Shown piece by piece: positions 36,291 to 46,548 of a DNA stretch of 64,000 nt. Where the stretch lies: positions 2,976,001 through 3,040,000 of the forward strand of contig CANUEZ040000156.1 of the NCBI GenBank assembly GCA_948099385.1. The letters run 5' to 3'. Origin of the DNA: Fasciola hepatica (taxonomy: Eukaryota; Platyhelminthes; Trematoda; Plagiorchiida; Fasciolidae). Below the pieces are notes generated by a model, which made no database searches, was not told the DNA's origin, and was given only the letters and a program-made list of their open reading frames with translations. The position numbers were made by a program, and so were the translations under genes. Each line of letters starts with the position of its first letter. Position 1 is the stretch's first letter.

Positions 36291-36996
36291 GCGTCCAGGT
36301 GGCACTCAGTAAAATATAGCGTACTACGTCCTTCTTTTATTTATTCAGTTACGTCCAGGCAGGATTCTTTGAGGTAAGTACGGCAACTGGTTAAGGCAGT
36401 AAATATGTCTATCCAACGCGATTAATGGTTCTTCGAGGGCGAACCCTCTTCACATTCTCCTTCCTGTAGCCCATCATTCAACAACCCTAACATCTGGGTC
36501 ACTTGGAAGTCCAAGCACAGCGGGAACTCTGGAGCTCTCGAGTGCGAGATTCTGGACGTCAACCGGCCAAAGCCGCAAGTCCTGCGACCTGGTCCGATCC
36601 GAGGTGCGAATATAACGTTAAGGACTGGTGAAGGGTCCATGGAAAAATTCAAAGCGAAGAACTCTATCATCTCTTCACGTTTATATGGCCAGGATGGTGT
36701 GTAAGTATCGTGAAACAAAAAAGGGGCTAGGTGTAGCAACAGTATTTGCATAATTCACATTTGACAGACGGACATTGGAAAACACAGAATTACATCTGAG
36801 GTATGAGCAATCATAAATTCCACCGACGCAAAAAGAAAACCATTAAAACCTAGACGGATAAATCGGGATTCTATATTTTAGTTTCGAGAAATATCGCACT
36901 GTTCTACTTATAGCACTCAGGTGACCAACTATTTGACCGCTGAAATAAAATCACGAAACGCCCCAAACCAAAACAATAAACCAATTTGTGGGCTAC
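36291..36996. other. Intron sequence next to exon 1, no element recognised
   Basis: A 109-codon minus-strand frame (36422-36751) has no recognisable motif and no splice sites that I can defend; it is not called. Confidence 0.5.
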
Positions 36997-37308
36997 CTTG
37001 CAAGCTTCACACACGTAGGCTCGATGGTGGAATCCAACCGCCGGCTGTCCACATATTTGGCAAGCTTGATCTTCAGATCTAGTTTGGTACTGAACAAATG
37101 CGTGTTCTGGGGTTAATATACTTCCATCGTCTTCCGGAAGGTAAGGATCGCGGAACAATATGGATCTGGAGACCGACGGTGAGGTTGACACAGAATTGTT
37201 TGATTGTGCGGCTGAACCAGAATCATTGTCGGTGACTTCTTGGATATTGCTTGTTAGATCGCTGTTAGTCGAGTCGGGAGGCGCTTTAAGAACATCAGAA
37301 GATTCCAT
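36997..37308 (-). CDS. Nuclear receptor exon 1: N-terminal region and first zinc finger (2DBD-NR-like)
   Basis: This first coding exon of a nuclear hormone receptor has 104 codons. The start ATG at 37308 has an in-frame TGA 12 bases upstream and a reasonable context (aaaATGg), which fixes the start. Residues 1-80 form a Ser/Asp/Asn-rich acidic N-terminal region with no domain, expected to be disordered. Residues 83-103 hold the first zinc finger: CQICG, then VGFHHRAYVCEAC, giving the C-x2-C-x13-C-x2-C spacing. The exon stops at AAG|GTAGCC (donor 36996-36995) immediately after CEACK, in phase 0. Exon 2 (3867-4041) continues with KFFMR. The complete P-box CEACKKFFMR is, to my knowledge, the one described for the first DNA-binding domain of flatworm 2DBD receptors. 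The second DNA-binding domain and ligand-binding domain are outside the window, so this subfamily call is probable, not proven. Confidence 0.92.
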
Positions 37309-37602
37309 TTTTCAATTCATGTAGACAATACAACGAGCCACCAGCGAAGCCCGCTGTCAGCAAGCGTGAGAATAAAGTTTAATGGATCCAGGAGACTGCA
37401 GTACAACAATGGTGACGGTAATCTTATACAGAGTAGTGTTCAATACTGTGGGCTCTTTTGTGGATGAATGAATCATAGAAATCATTTAGAGATCGTGCAC
37501 TATCACTCCTGAGATAATAAATGGAAAACGTCATGCAGCAAACCGACGCAACCAAAAAAAACTTGCACCGCAGCGTTTAAATTTCCGGTCAAATTCAGCT
37601 CT
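37309..37602. other. Probable 5' untranslated region or proximal upstream region of the receptor gene
   Basis: This is the space between the start codon and the nearest LINE. I see no convincing TATA box or other core promoter element. The first exon may also have a non-coding leader spliced from further upstream. Confidence 0.4.
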
Positions 37603-37625
37603 GTTCAGTTCAGTTCAGTTCAGTT
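37603..37625. repeat. (GTTCA)4 pentamer repeat at the 3' end of LINE F
   Basis: Four perfect pentamers plus a partial one. On the minus strand this is a short tandem repeat exactly where LINE F ends; CR1-type LINEs typically end in such short tandem repeats instead of poly(A). Confidence 0.85.
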
Positions 37626-38830
37626 TGCACAGGACTTGGTGTGGCTAGAGCCAATCGTGTGTCCAGATAGTTGTGTTATCGGCGCGTTTCCGTAGCTCCC
37701 AACACTGCATGATTTTCTTTTTCTGAAAGGCAGAAATTTTGTGCAGTATCAGCCTTGGCAGAGAAAGGTGGAAACAATGAGTAAATTGCGTCTGACCCTA
37801 AAAGCTGCTTAGCATAACTCGGGGTATACTGCCACCCAACACATATCTACTGCTTTCCTAAAAGTCTTCACTGTTGTGGTATTTATGACCTCCTCCGGGA
37901 GCTTATTCCAATGGGGTACTACTCTATTTGAGAAGTACTTCGCCCTAATTTAGAGCCTCGAATGCTTCCTTTATAGTCTAAGACTATGCCCCCTTGTGCC
38001 TCTCTCGGGAATCAGGGATAAAAGGTCTTCTAGTCTTATTCCTGACAGTCTCTTCATTACCTTGAAGGTTTCTATCAAATCCCCGCGAATGCGCCGTCTT
38101 TCCATCGAGAACAGATCTTGGGCACGGAGACGCTCTGTGTAGCTAAACACCCCTTGCCCAGCCACCTTTCTAGTGGCTAGCCATTGCGCTTTCTCCAGAC
38201 AGTCTATATCTTTCTGGTAGTACGGTGCCCAGGCCTGCACGCAGTACCCCATATGCGGCCTAACTATGGCCTGATATATCGGAACGAAAATCTCTGGATC
38301 TCTACACTACATAATGGATCTAACTCGAAAGAGTTCCCTCCTGGCCGTATTGGCTGCTGAGGTGCACTGCTTTGACGGCCTAAAGCTGTTGTCCATTATA
38401 GCTCCTTAGTCTTTGACCTGCGATACCACTTGCAACGAACCCACACCATTCCCACTAGCCCCTGTATTTGTGGCCAAGCATTGACACTTGGTGAGGTTTA
38501 GTGGAAGGTCCCATTTGCGTGCCCAGTTTTGTACTGCTAACACGTCAAGTTCTATATCTACTCCAGCTATCTTGACTTTATCGGCAAACATAAAGGTGGG
38601 GTTTGTAAGCCCACGTTCTAGGTCCAGGTTCAGACTCAAGTTGATTCCAGGACTGCGAGACAGGTAGCCAAAACGTCCAGTTTCTTGAACGAGTGGGCAT
38701 TGCAAATCCCCCAGTGCTGCGACAGTAGGAGAGGCAAGTTCCCTGAGCTTCGGTTCATATATGCACTCACTATTCGGTTCACATTTGGTGAAGGTGGACC
38801 ACCACATGGACAGGCCCGTCATTTAGGATT
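37626..38830 (-). pseudogene. LINE F: CR1-like reverse transcriptase 3' half
   Basis: The minus-strand frame 38822-38406 holds LERGLTNPTFMFADKVKIAG, where the catalytic F/YADD is FADK, and then VQNWARKWDLPLNLTKCQCL. After a stop, the C-terminal frame 38252-37971 reads YCVQAWAPYYQKDIDCLEKA, RRRIRGDLIETFKVMK and RGTRGHSLRL. These are the standard thumb and C-terminal blocks of CR1 elements. The 5' part is missing. The 3' end is marked by the TGAAC pentamer repeat. Confidence 0.82.
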
Positions 38831-39179
38831 GGGAGAAAGCATGCAGATGTGGCAGATCAGATTGTGGGGCAAAAGAGGTAAGGCCAGAAGTAATGGTGAA
38901 GGGTTGGTGAACGGAGACATGAAGGTTGAAAGGAAAACCGCGTATTTAGAGACGGCTGGCTCGAGATGTGGACACGAAATGAGAAAATGGAAAGGAAAAC
39001 AAACAACAATGTAAGGGCAGAAGGAAGTGGTACGGGGAACCCTAAAATGTGAACAAACTGAAAGCCCATTACGCACAAGGTCCAACGGACTAAATTCAAT
39101 CTACACAGTGCCACATTTTCGGGCACTGCAGCCTATTATGTAACACCCCGGTCCCTACCCTGTCCAGCCGAAGCATGAA
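38831..39179. other. Unassigned spacer between LINEs F and G
   Basis: No clear motif; short overlapping frames on both strands only. Confidence 0.45.
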
Positions 39180-40430
39180 CTCAGTTACCGTGGTTTCCTC
39201 AGTCACTTCCTACGGCGCTTTGCTTCAGTCTTTGGGCACACGTTGCTTGAAAACCTGGTCCGGGGTCTTTTCCGTAGCCTGTTCTTCGGCCTGAAGGCAT
39301 GGCCCCCAGGTTGTGGTTTTCTCCCGGCGGCAGGAGGGTGTACATGCGGTTTTCCAAGTCGATCCGGCCTTTCAGGATCCTGCACATCACTGCGATATCC
39401 TCTCTTTTCCTCTTCCTTTTATTGGAGAATAAGTTCAGTCGCTGTAAACTTTCCTCATAAGATCCTCCCCTGGACATAAGAAAAGGTCTAGTATATCCTC
39501 CCTGGGTCATCTCCAGCATTTTCTTATCGTGAACGAGCTACGGACTCCAGGCCTGGAGTGTTTTCTAAGTGAAGCCTTGCGAGAGTCTTGCATAGCGGGA
39601 GAAGCGACGGTGGTCTCCTAGAGTTGACAGTTCGGCGGAGCCCATAGAGCGCCCTGGAAGCGGATTTGGCCGCTTTTTCACACTGTGTTTTGAGTTACAA
39701 ATAAACCCTGGCCATGACCTCCAGGTCCTGAACCACAACCCTTGCCGGTATTACTACTGTTGCTCCCTTCGTTTCCAGTACCTTTAGCTTGTGAGCTAAC
39801 TCCTCATCAGCCAGGTGCCTGCACTTGAGAGTGTTCAGCAGCAAGTCCCACTTCAAAGCCCGTCCCTGGGCTCTGCCCATGTCATTTTGGACTGATGCAC
39901 GGTCGACTGCAACCACTACAAGATGAATACCAGGGGTCCAAGGACCGACCCTTAGGGTACCCCAATTTGCACTTTTCCAGCCCGAGATGAATTTCTCCTG
40001 TGCTTACTTGGAAGGTCTTGCCAGACAGACGGCTCCTTATCCGTGTCACCACCTGGTCTGACTTTCTAAGGCCTCGCAATTTTTCCATAAGCAGGCTGTG
40101 GTTCACTTAGTAGGAACCCCCCTGAAAACCTAGGTAAATGGCCTCACCTCCCCCCCCCCCCCCATCGTCTATTGTTGCGGCCACTTTCTCAAAGCAGAAA
40201 AGGAGATTGGACAAATGAGAACGTTTCCGTGCGAATCCGTGTTGGGGTTCCTGGACTAGACTGTGTTGTCTTGAAGTCTTGAAGTCTTGAAGTGCTACAC
40301 GGGTTCGAGTCTCTGAGCACAATTGTCCCGGTTCTTTAGGAAATCTTTGATCTTCTATCGGATTCACCGAGCTGAAACGAGAGCAAAAAGAAGGGGGGGC
40401 GGGGGTGGCAGCGAAAACAAGATACATATA
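39180..40430 (-). pseudogene. LINE G: CR1-like reverse transcriptase, degenerate
   Basis: In minus-strand order: QHGFARKRSHLSNLLFCFEK then GEAIYLGF (40270-40110), VNHSLLMEKLRGLRKSDQVV and FQVSTGEIHLGLEKCKLG (40100-39970), ALKWDLLLNTLKCRHLA (39870-39800), and YSPIKGRGREDIAVM-like and RILKGRIDLENRMYTLLPPG (39440-39330). This is the normal order of CR1 reverse transcriptase and C-terminal blocks. The catalytic Asp-Asp box is lost in a frame change near 39900. It is a family distinct from, but related to, LINE F. Confidence 0.8.
40150..40163. repeat. Run of 14 C inside LINE G
   Basis: On the coding (minus) strand this is a G run read as a string of Gly codons just before the first catalytic block. 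It probably grew by slippage from a few Gly codons and lies at a frame change. Confidence 0.9.
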
Positions 40431-40538
40431 ACCTCATTCAGTGTCACACTGTTGACAGTGCCTTAAGCTGAGTGGGGGTGCGACATTCATGAACATATAT
40501 GCGATAAAAGACAACTATTTTTTTTTTGACAAAGGGAA

Positions 40539-42060
40539 TTATTGGGAGAGACCCAGGTAGAGGTCTAGCTTTTTCTTGAAGATAGTTTTGTTCTGCGAGA
40601 GAACAATATCTTCCGGAAGTGCATTCCACATAGTAATAACCCTATAGCTAAAAAAGTTAATCCTTAGTGAAGTGCGTGGCCTCGGTTTGAAAACTTTTCT
40701 GCTGTGACCACGGAGAGAGGAGGCTGGACAGACGGAGAAGAAGCAATCGCTTTGACCTGTTTCAAAAAGGTGAAACATCAAAAACAGATCACCTCTTACG
40801 CGTCTTAACCTCAAGGGGATAGATGTTGAGGAGTGAGAGGCGGACGGGATAAGGTAGATGGGATAGACCACTTACTGCCTTGGTGGAGGCCCGCTGAACC
40901 CTTTCTAGGATCTCACGGTCTCGGACAAGACCAGAGTGCACTATATGACTACCGTACTCCAGCAGAGGTCGGATATAAGTGCCGAAAATTATGGGGAAAT
41001 CATCCTTAAATACGCGCGGGAAGGACCTTCGAATCATGTTTAGGACTCGAAAGGCAGACTTGCTCGCAAGTTCGTGATGATGGGAGGAGGATAAGTTACA
41101 ATCTAACCAGAAACCGAGCACCTTGAGTCGGTCAACCCTTGGCAGTGTGGTTGCTCCATTAATGGAAAACGTGTGACCAGTCTCTCTGCCGAAAGACATG
41201 CTCACGCATTTGTCATCATTAACTGGGAGGTTCCAATCCTCGGACCAGCCTTTTGTTTCGTAAACTGCAATTTGCAGGTCTTCAACGCTTGGAATCCAGA
41301 GGGTTACATCATCTGCGTACATGGCAATGTTCGCAGGAAGGGCTGTCGGTAGATCGTTTATATAGATCAGGAAAAGAAGAGGACCTAAGACCGACCCTCG
41401 GGGGACCCCAGTTGTTACTGGGGAGGGTTGAGACAAAACATTCCCGACTTTAACCACAAAGGTGCGGTCGGTAAGGAAGCTACGTAGGATGGCCAACATG
41501 GAGCCTGTGATCCCGTACGTCTGCAGCTTATAAAGAAGAGGGGCATGTGGGACCTTATCGAAGGCCTTAGTAAAATCGATGGATACAGCGTGTGAGAGCT
41601 GGCCATCATCATAGGCTTTCGTTAGACTATCCATGACAGTAAGCATATTGGTGATGCATGACCTGCCAGGAAGAAACCCATGTTGGGACGGGGAGAGGAT
41701 CTTATTTCTATGAAGATGGGAAAGAATCTCACTCTTAAGAATTCCCTCAAAATTTTTGCTAGGGATGCTAGTGAGGCTTATGGGTCTGTAACTAGAAGCA
41801 AGGTGTCTACTACCCTTCTTATAGATGGGTGCGATCACTGCTTTTTTCCAGTTACGGGGGAAAACTCCATCGTCAACACATTGCTGAAAAAGCGAGGCAT
41901 AAGGAGCAGCTAATGTATCCGCGGCTTCCTTGAGAATACGGGGGTGGATTAGGTCAGGACCCATAGAGCAATATTGGTTGAGCCGTCGGAAACCTTGAGC
42001 GACTGCACCAATGGGAATAGTTACGCGGTTAAGGGTAGTGGTCAGAGATAACGGGTGCAT
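40539..42060 (-). pseudogene. LINE D ORF2, reverse transcriptase and C-terminal part
   Basis: The reverse transcriptase copies the element RNA at the target site. The frame starting at 42060 (423 codons) has VIAPIYKKGSRHLASSYRPI, QHGFLPGRSCITNML (126-140), VSIDFTKAFD with catalytic Asp162, GVPRGSVLGPLLFLIYIND (218-236), MYADDVTLW with YADD at 248-251, and the thumb blocks KVLGFWLD and IRPLLEYGSHI. All catalytic residues are present. The frame ends early after NIYPLE because of one extra base in a run of four C (plus-strand G at 40815-40818). The neighbouring frame continues with RRVRGDLFLMFHLF and ends in ITMWNALPEDIV and FKKKLDLYLG, the normal C-terminus. Confidence 0.88.
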
Positions 42061-42382
42061 AGTAGGGTGGGATGATATGGGAATGGAGCTAAAATTGTAC
42101 GGAAGTAGGAGCTGAATGCCTCGGCTACTTGGCTAGGGGAAGTGATTGGAGATCCGGCACTATCTTTGAGAGCTAATGGCGTCGGAGCTGTGCCCCTTAG
42201 ACGGCGCATGTACTGAAAGAAAAATGCCTTATTGGTCCGTGCTCGATCAAGTACAGATCGCTGGACTGCATTCTGATAGGACCTAATCTTGTCTTTGCAT
42301 ATGTTCCTTATGATCCTGAAGTCTTCTGCATCACGGGCAAGGCCTGTGGCTTTATATCTAGCAAAGAGGCGTGCGCGTTCGT

Positions 42383-43300
42383 CTAGAATGCGCCTAATGG
42401 GGCGAGGGAGGGGTCGCTTAGCGGGCGACGAATTCTGGAAACAAAATGCCTATCAGCTAAGGAGATTAACTCTCTGAGATTCTCTGCCATTTCATCCGCA
42501 GAGTTACCTGGGTTAGTTAAATTTAGCTGGGAGCGAAAAAATGCACAGACTTGGTCAAAGTTGGTCCTTTTGAAGGATCTCAAAATTTTAGTTTCTGACG
42601 GAAGAGGAGGCCATTTCACAATATAATCGAATCCAATTAGAATGTAATCACTTTTGCCGAGGGGCGGCAAGTAATGCACCACATCTATTAGGAACCGATC
42701 ATTGGTGATGGCCAGGTCTAGTAGGGACGGGGCGTGGCCTGTGCGATATCTAGTCGGATCTCTTACGTTCTGCACCCATGAGTTTTTCAGTACGAGATCA
42801 AGGAGGGGTTTACCGAAAGTGATATCCGGGGCATCAGCTCTTTGCCAGTTTGTACTGGGAGAGTTGAAGTCACCAGTGACTAACAGATGGGTGAAGTCTG
42901 TATAGCTTTTCAGGGAGCCTAATAAGTCTATGAGACCTAGGCTGTCAGTTGGATTGCATGCGGGAGGTCGGTAGACAACACCAAGCAATAGGGTATCTGT
43001 CCTAGAGAGGTTAAACACGGCCCACAAACAATCAATACATGAAAAGGTTGGGGTTGTCAGTAAGGTAGGAGGAGGGATCGAATTATCGTAGTATATGATG
43101 ACCCCGCCGGCACGACCTCTACTGGAGTCCCGCCTTACTGTGAAGTATCCCGGAATGGATATTTCGGCATCAAGTATGTCAGGGGTGAGCCAGGTTTCTG
43201 TGAGGGCTATGATCTGAGGCTCCTTATCTACTGCAAGCTGCCGAAGCTCCGGGATCTTATTCAACACACTCAGGCAATTGCTGTAAAAACACTTGAGCAC
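42383..43300 (-). CDS. LINE D ORF2, endonuclease part
   Basis: This is an APE-like endonuclease of 305 codons, which nicks target DNA for reverse transcription. It starts MLKCFYSNCLSVLNKI. It shows ALTETWL with catalytic Glu35, GGVIIYY, LLGVVYRPP and VTGDFNSPSTNW with Asp144 and Asn146. The last catalytic motif, normally Ser-Asp-His, reads KSDYILIGF, so the catalytic His is a Tyr (one base change from CAC to TAC). The frame then shifts near 42385, after which the linker continues as RRILDERARLFARYKATGLA and NKAFFFQYMRRRLRG in another frame. The start codon lies inside the end of ORF1. Confidence 0.82.
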   Translation of the reverse strand: MLKCFYSNCLSVLNKIPELRQLAVDKEPQIIALTETWLTPDILDAEISIPGYFTVRRDSSRGRAGGVIIYYDNSIPPPTLLTTPTFSCIDCLWAVFNLSRTDTLLLGVVYRPPACNPTDSLGLIDLLGSLKSYTDFTHLLVTGDFNSPSTNWQRADAPDITFGKPLLDLVLKNSWVQNVRDPTRYRTGHAPSLLDLAITNDRFLIDVVHYLPPLGKSDYILIGFDYIVKWPPLPSETKILRSFKRTNFDQVCAFFRSQLNLTNPGNSADEMAENLRELISLADRHFVSRIRRPLSDPSLAPLGAF

Positions 43301-44010
43301 ATGCTCAGGAGTTGTTGCAGAATCGCGAGAGGCAGCTGGTTTTGGGTTTGAGGAGGGGGAAAGAGGGGGATTTGAGGATGGAAAGAAGGTCCTGGGAGAG
43401 TCGGGGACTGAAGATATTGGGGGGCTAGAAGGTAAGCAGACTGCTGGGGGGACCAGTAGGTTTTGATGTCTAGTAACCTGGGGGGTATCAACCCAGGTGG
43501 ACGGTCTACATCCTTCAGTCTCCGAAAAGGGTGGGCTGCCTTTTGTGGTTTGCCCTTCTGCGCACTGCTTGATGCCCTATTCTGAGTTCTCTTGTTGGTG
43601 AGCTTATTTTTCATGACAGCACCAGATATATTATCTGGTGCTTTAACCTCCTCACTGCTTCTTTCAGTAGAAACAGGTTGCAGGTTCATGTCTGGGCTCA
43701 GGGATGAATGAGTCTCGCCCGTTGAAACAGTCCTGTTGGCTATGATGGGGCCTGGGATGCTTTTCGTAGGCGACCGATGTTTAGTGGCACTAGGCCTACT
43801 ACTGGGAGTACTTTCGGCGACGGGAAATGGTGTCAGTAGGGAAGCGAGGGATGGTGGGCATGCAGCTCGGTCCTCAAGGCGAGTTACCTGGACAACTGGC
43901 AGCACTCTGAGCTTAGGATCGGCTTTTTGTGGAATTTTTGGCTTAGCCTTCTCACTGTGGAGCCTCAGATGAAGTGGCTTATCAATGGATGTTGTCTGAG
44001 AAGCAACCAT
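43270..44010 (-). CDS. LINE D ORF1, proline-rich accessory protein
   Basis: This 246-codon frame begins with ATG at 44010, seven codons after an in-frame TAG. It ends 31 bases inside ORF2. The protein is rich in Pro, Ser, Lys and Gln. Its C-terminal 60 residues are strongly Pro-rich (PPRLLDIKTYW, SFHPQIPLFPPPQTQN). I see no zinc knuckle, PHD finger or clear coiled coil. By position it is the ORF1 of a Jockey/CR1-type element, where such proteins bind RNA; that role is inferred. The true N-terminus may lie in another frame, because MERVIRDR-like coding continues upstream in a different frame. Confidence 0.65.
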   Translation of the reverse strand: MVASQTTSIDKPLHLRLHSEKAKPKIPQKADPKLRVLPVVQVTRLEDRAACPPSLASLLTPFPVAESTPSSRPSATKHRSPTKSIPGPIIANRTVSTGETHSSLSPDMNLQPVSTERSSEEVKAPDNISGAVMKNKLTNKRTQNRASSSAQKGKPQKAAHPFRRLKDVDRPPGLIPPRLLDIKTYWSPQQSAYLLAPQYLQSPTLPGPSFHPQIPLFPPPQTQNQLPLAILQQLLSMCSSVFTAIA

Positions 44011-44020
44011 ATCCGGTCCC

Positions 44021-44359
44021 TTATGACCCTCTCCATGACCCTAGATAGTAAGGCTGCACTCGGCGCGGTCCGAAGGCCTCTCTATTTGATGTTCCATGAA
44101 TTTTACAATACACTATCGTTTGCTTTACTCAAGCCGAATGGAATGCCTCTTTTGTCTATCAAGCGCTCTATCTTTCAACTAGCCGGCGCTACCGGATGCA
44201 AGATACTATCAAGAATTGTTTTTCGATCTCTCTTTTCCCCCTTGCTCCATTACCCTTCGAACTAGCTTCCAGCTCGCCGGTGACAAGATCCGGGGCCATT
44301 AGGGCTTCAGCATCGTTCCCCCGTACTACTTAAGACTTTAAGACCCTCAACACAGTGGA
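44021..44359. other. Probable LINE D 5' region or spacer
   Basis: No motif strong enough to assign. Confidence 0.4.
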
Positions 44360-46490
44360 GAGTAGATTCACTGGACGGTAGTTTTCACAACTACTTCACG
44401 CCGGGTCAGGTCCGGCCAAATGACAGGACTTGCGACTGTGGCCTAACTGGTCAGTCCAGGTTCTTGCATCGACGAGCTCCAGATGATTCAAGATGTGCGA
44501 AAAAGCTGGGCATTCTGGTAGTGCTCACTTGTCTTGGTAATTGGTTTACGCGTAGCAAAAGATCAGAAAAACTTGGGCTAAAGGCCGACCGAAGTGACAG
44601 CCTCATGAATTGCAAAGGAGGTCATAATTTCCTTGCTTCTCTCCCAGCAAATAAACCCCCAAAGTCAGGTAACCACAAGGACATGCATGGTGGCGGTGGT
44701 AAAGTAGGTGTCGGAAGGAAAAGTGGGGGAACTAGAGAGGTAGAGCAGTGAAAACGTTTTACTGGGAACAAACACCCTATCGACAAGGGGCAAATAGGGG
44801 CTGAAAAAACAGGCAGAGACCCACTGTTAAAAGCTAAACCGAAAGGAACTATTTCACTGAGGATGACTTTAGCAGCCGTCGGGAAAGATTCACGACCAAC
44901 AACATTCCAAGCGAACCCCAACACTGCTTTAGTTTGGGTGGCCACGGCACCATTTGGGAGGCGGTTCCAGGGGCCCACCACTCCACATCAAAAGGACGGC
45001 GCCATGAAACCACGACATGCTCTTTTTAGGCCAGTTTCAGCTCATGCCCTATGACCGCTCTGTTGCGGCTAAGTTTCCGAAGAAGGGAACTTGGTTGGGA
45101 TAATCCCTTTAACCGTTTAAGCGCCTAAACTAGGTCTCCTCTCCTGCCTCTCCGTTCCAGCGAGAACAGGTCCGGCCACTTGTCTCACACGAGTGACGGC
45201 GACCAGGCTTGTGCACAACTCCCGAAGTGTGACCCAACTATCGCCCCATGGATGGGCAACACCACTTCAGGTTTCCTGGAGCGAACTGTCCTGGCTATTT
45301 GGTGCAGTGCACGAGACGATCATTCTGCGGCAGAAACACATCGCGGGCTGGGCTCAAGGGATGCGTATAAGTTTATTCTCTGTAAAGAACAAATACTGAA
45401 AATCCTTCCAAATGTTCTACTTGCTCTGTGAATTTGACTATATTCGACATTACCTTGGAAAGCTCGTTCATATACCACACCTTTTCACGTTAGTTTATCC
45501 ATATAAGACATTTGAATTTGGCCTTGAAGCGTTTCTGACTGTCGTGCTTGAGCCACGAGGCTTTGAACCTTTGGGCTTTAATGTGAAGTCCTCCTCTCCT
45601 CATAGGTTGGCTGCCGGTAGCAGGTACTGTACTTCCGTGCTTTCAGAGGTAGGCTCCATTCGTTCGTCCACCGAAGAATGCGTATTGAATCCTTGTGTAT
45701 GCTTTAGTCTGGGTGATTTCCCACAGGTTCCAGATCATCGGTGAACAAAAACTGGGGACCGCTATTTCCGGGGCGAAATTTTTCTGTAGACAGGAAATAG
45801 CAGTGGTACCGGCGCCGAGCCCTGTGGTACCTCAGGGCTGACCTTGGCCGGGTGCTATTTGCCATCCTCCAGCCCAACGTGGAAGGACCTATCCACACCA
45901 ACACTCTCGGGGTCGAACCGATGCCCTCTAACATGAGTAGCAATAGTACGTGGTTAACAGGGCCGAAGGCTTTTAGAAATTCCAGATAGCGACTTACGAC
46001 CAGCTCAGCCCCGTCGAAGAGTGACGCGACTTCCTCCCGAAAAAGAGCTAGTTTGACAAGCATGGCAGGTTCTTCATGAGACGATGCTGTCTGTTCGGCA
46101 ACAGGCTACATTGCACCAGATGAGCCATAATCTTTTTATCAGGACCTTTTAGAAGACCTGAAGTATAGCAGATAAGATAGCTACTGGTCTGTAATTTTTC
46201 GCGTCTTATTTTGGCCTGCCTATATGGGCGGGGACAACCTCGGCAGTCTTCCAGTTCAGAGGAAGTGTTAGTGCTGCAAAAATCGTACCAAGCCACCGAT
46301 TTGTCAGTCCGCCTATAATGTCTCCCGGTGGCTTAAAGGTGGCAAGATGCAGGCCATCTGATGCCGCTGCCTTACTAAGGGTCAGCATGCCGGTTGTCTC
46401 CGCAAATTGATCCGGATGTATCGAGAGGTCATTCCCGGGTGTTGCTGCTTGACTTAAATTACGGAAAATGTAATCCACTGAGTCCACGGT
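44360..46490 (-). pseudogene. LINE E: CR1-like reverse transcriptase, highly degenerate
   Basis: Minus-strand pieces in normal CR1 order: KAAASDGLHLATFKPPGDII and LTLPLNWKTAEVVPAH (46370-46210, the 'GPDGLHPxILKxLAD' and 'WKxAxVxPxxK' blocks); RYLEFLKAFGPVNHVLLLLM (about 45970-45910, the first catalytic block with Asp lost) followed by LEGIGSTPRVLVWIG; and, much further on, MVGPWNRLPNGAV (44981) near the C-terminus, preceded by a SWPDLFSLERRGRRGDL block near 45140-45170. Stops and frame changes are frequent. Its upstream edge abuts the start of LINE H. Confidence 0.7.
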
Positions 46491-46548
46491 GTAACGACCG
46501 GTCGTGGAATATCCCCCTAAAACCTTTGCGGTTCAGTGTTCTTCTTAA

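Larger units (their letters stand above)
4042..36996 (-). other. Inferred intron 1 of the receptor gene, about 33 kb
   Basis: The donor at 36996/36995 (AAG|GTAG) and the acceptor ending at 4042 (GTCAG|AAA) are both in phase 0. Joining them gives an uninterrupted DNA-binding domain, so the stretch between is read as one intron of 32,955 bases. It is filled by the LINEs, SINEs and other repeats listed separately. I saw no further exon-like frame inside it. Confidence 0.8.
40440..44020 (-). mobile_element. LINE D: nearly intact CR1/Jockey-like element with ORF1 and ORF2
   Basis: Reading the minus strand, ORF1 (44010-43270) overlaps the start of ORF2 (43300) by 31 bases. ORF2 runs as endonuclease (43300-42383), linker (about 42420-42060), reverse transcriptase (42060-40789) and C-terminal tail (40871-40539). 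It is interrupted at only about three places, near 42385, near 42060 and at 40815-40818. This is the best preserved minus-strand LINE here. The 5' end is not clear; the 3' end is placed after an A run (minus strand) near 40512-40522. Confidence 0.85.

Noticed and set aside
36422..36751. 109-codon minus-strand frame in intron 1 close to exon 1
   Set aside because: The DNA-binding domain reads correctly without it, and it has no motif or convincing splice sites in phase.
39243..39479. Plus-strand frame antisense to LINE G
   Set aside because: It is a shadow of the minus-strand CR1 C-terminal block.
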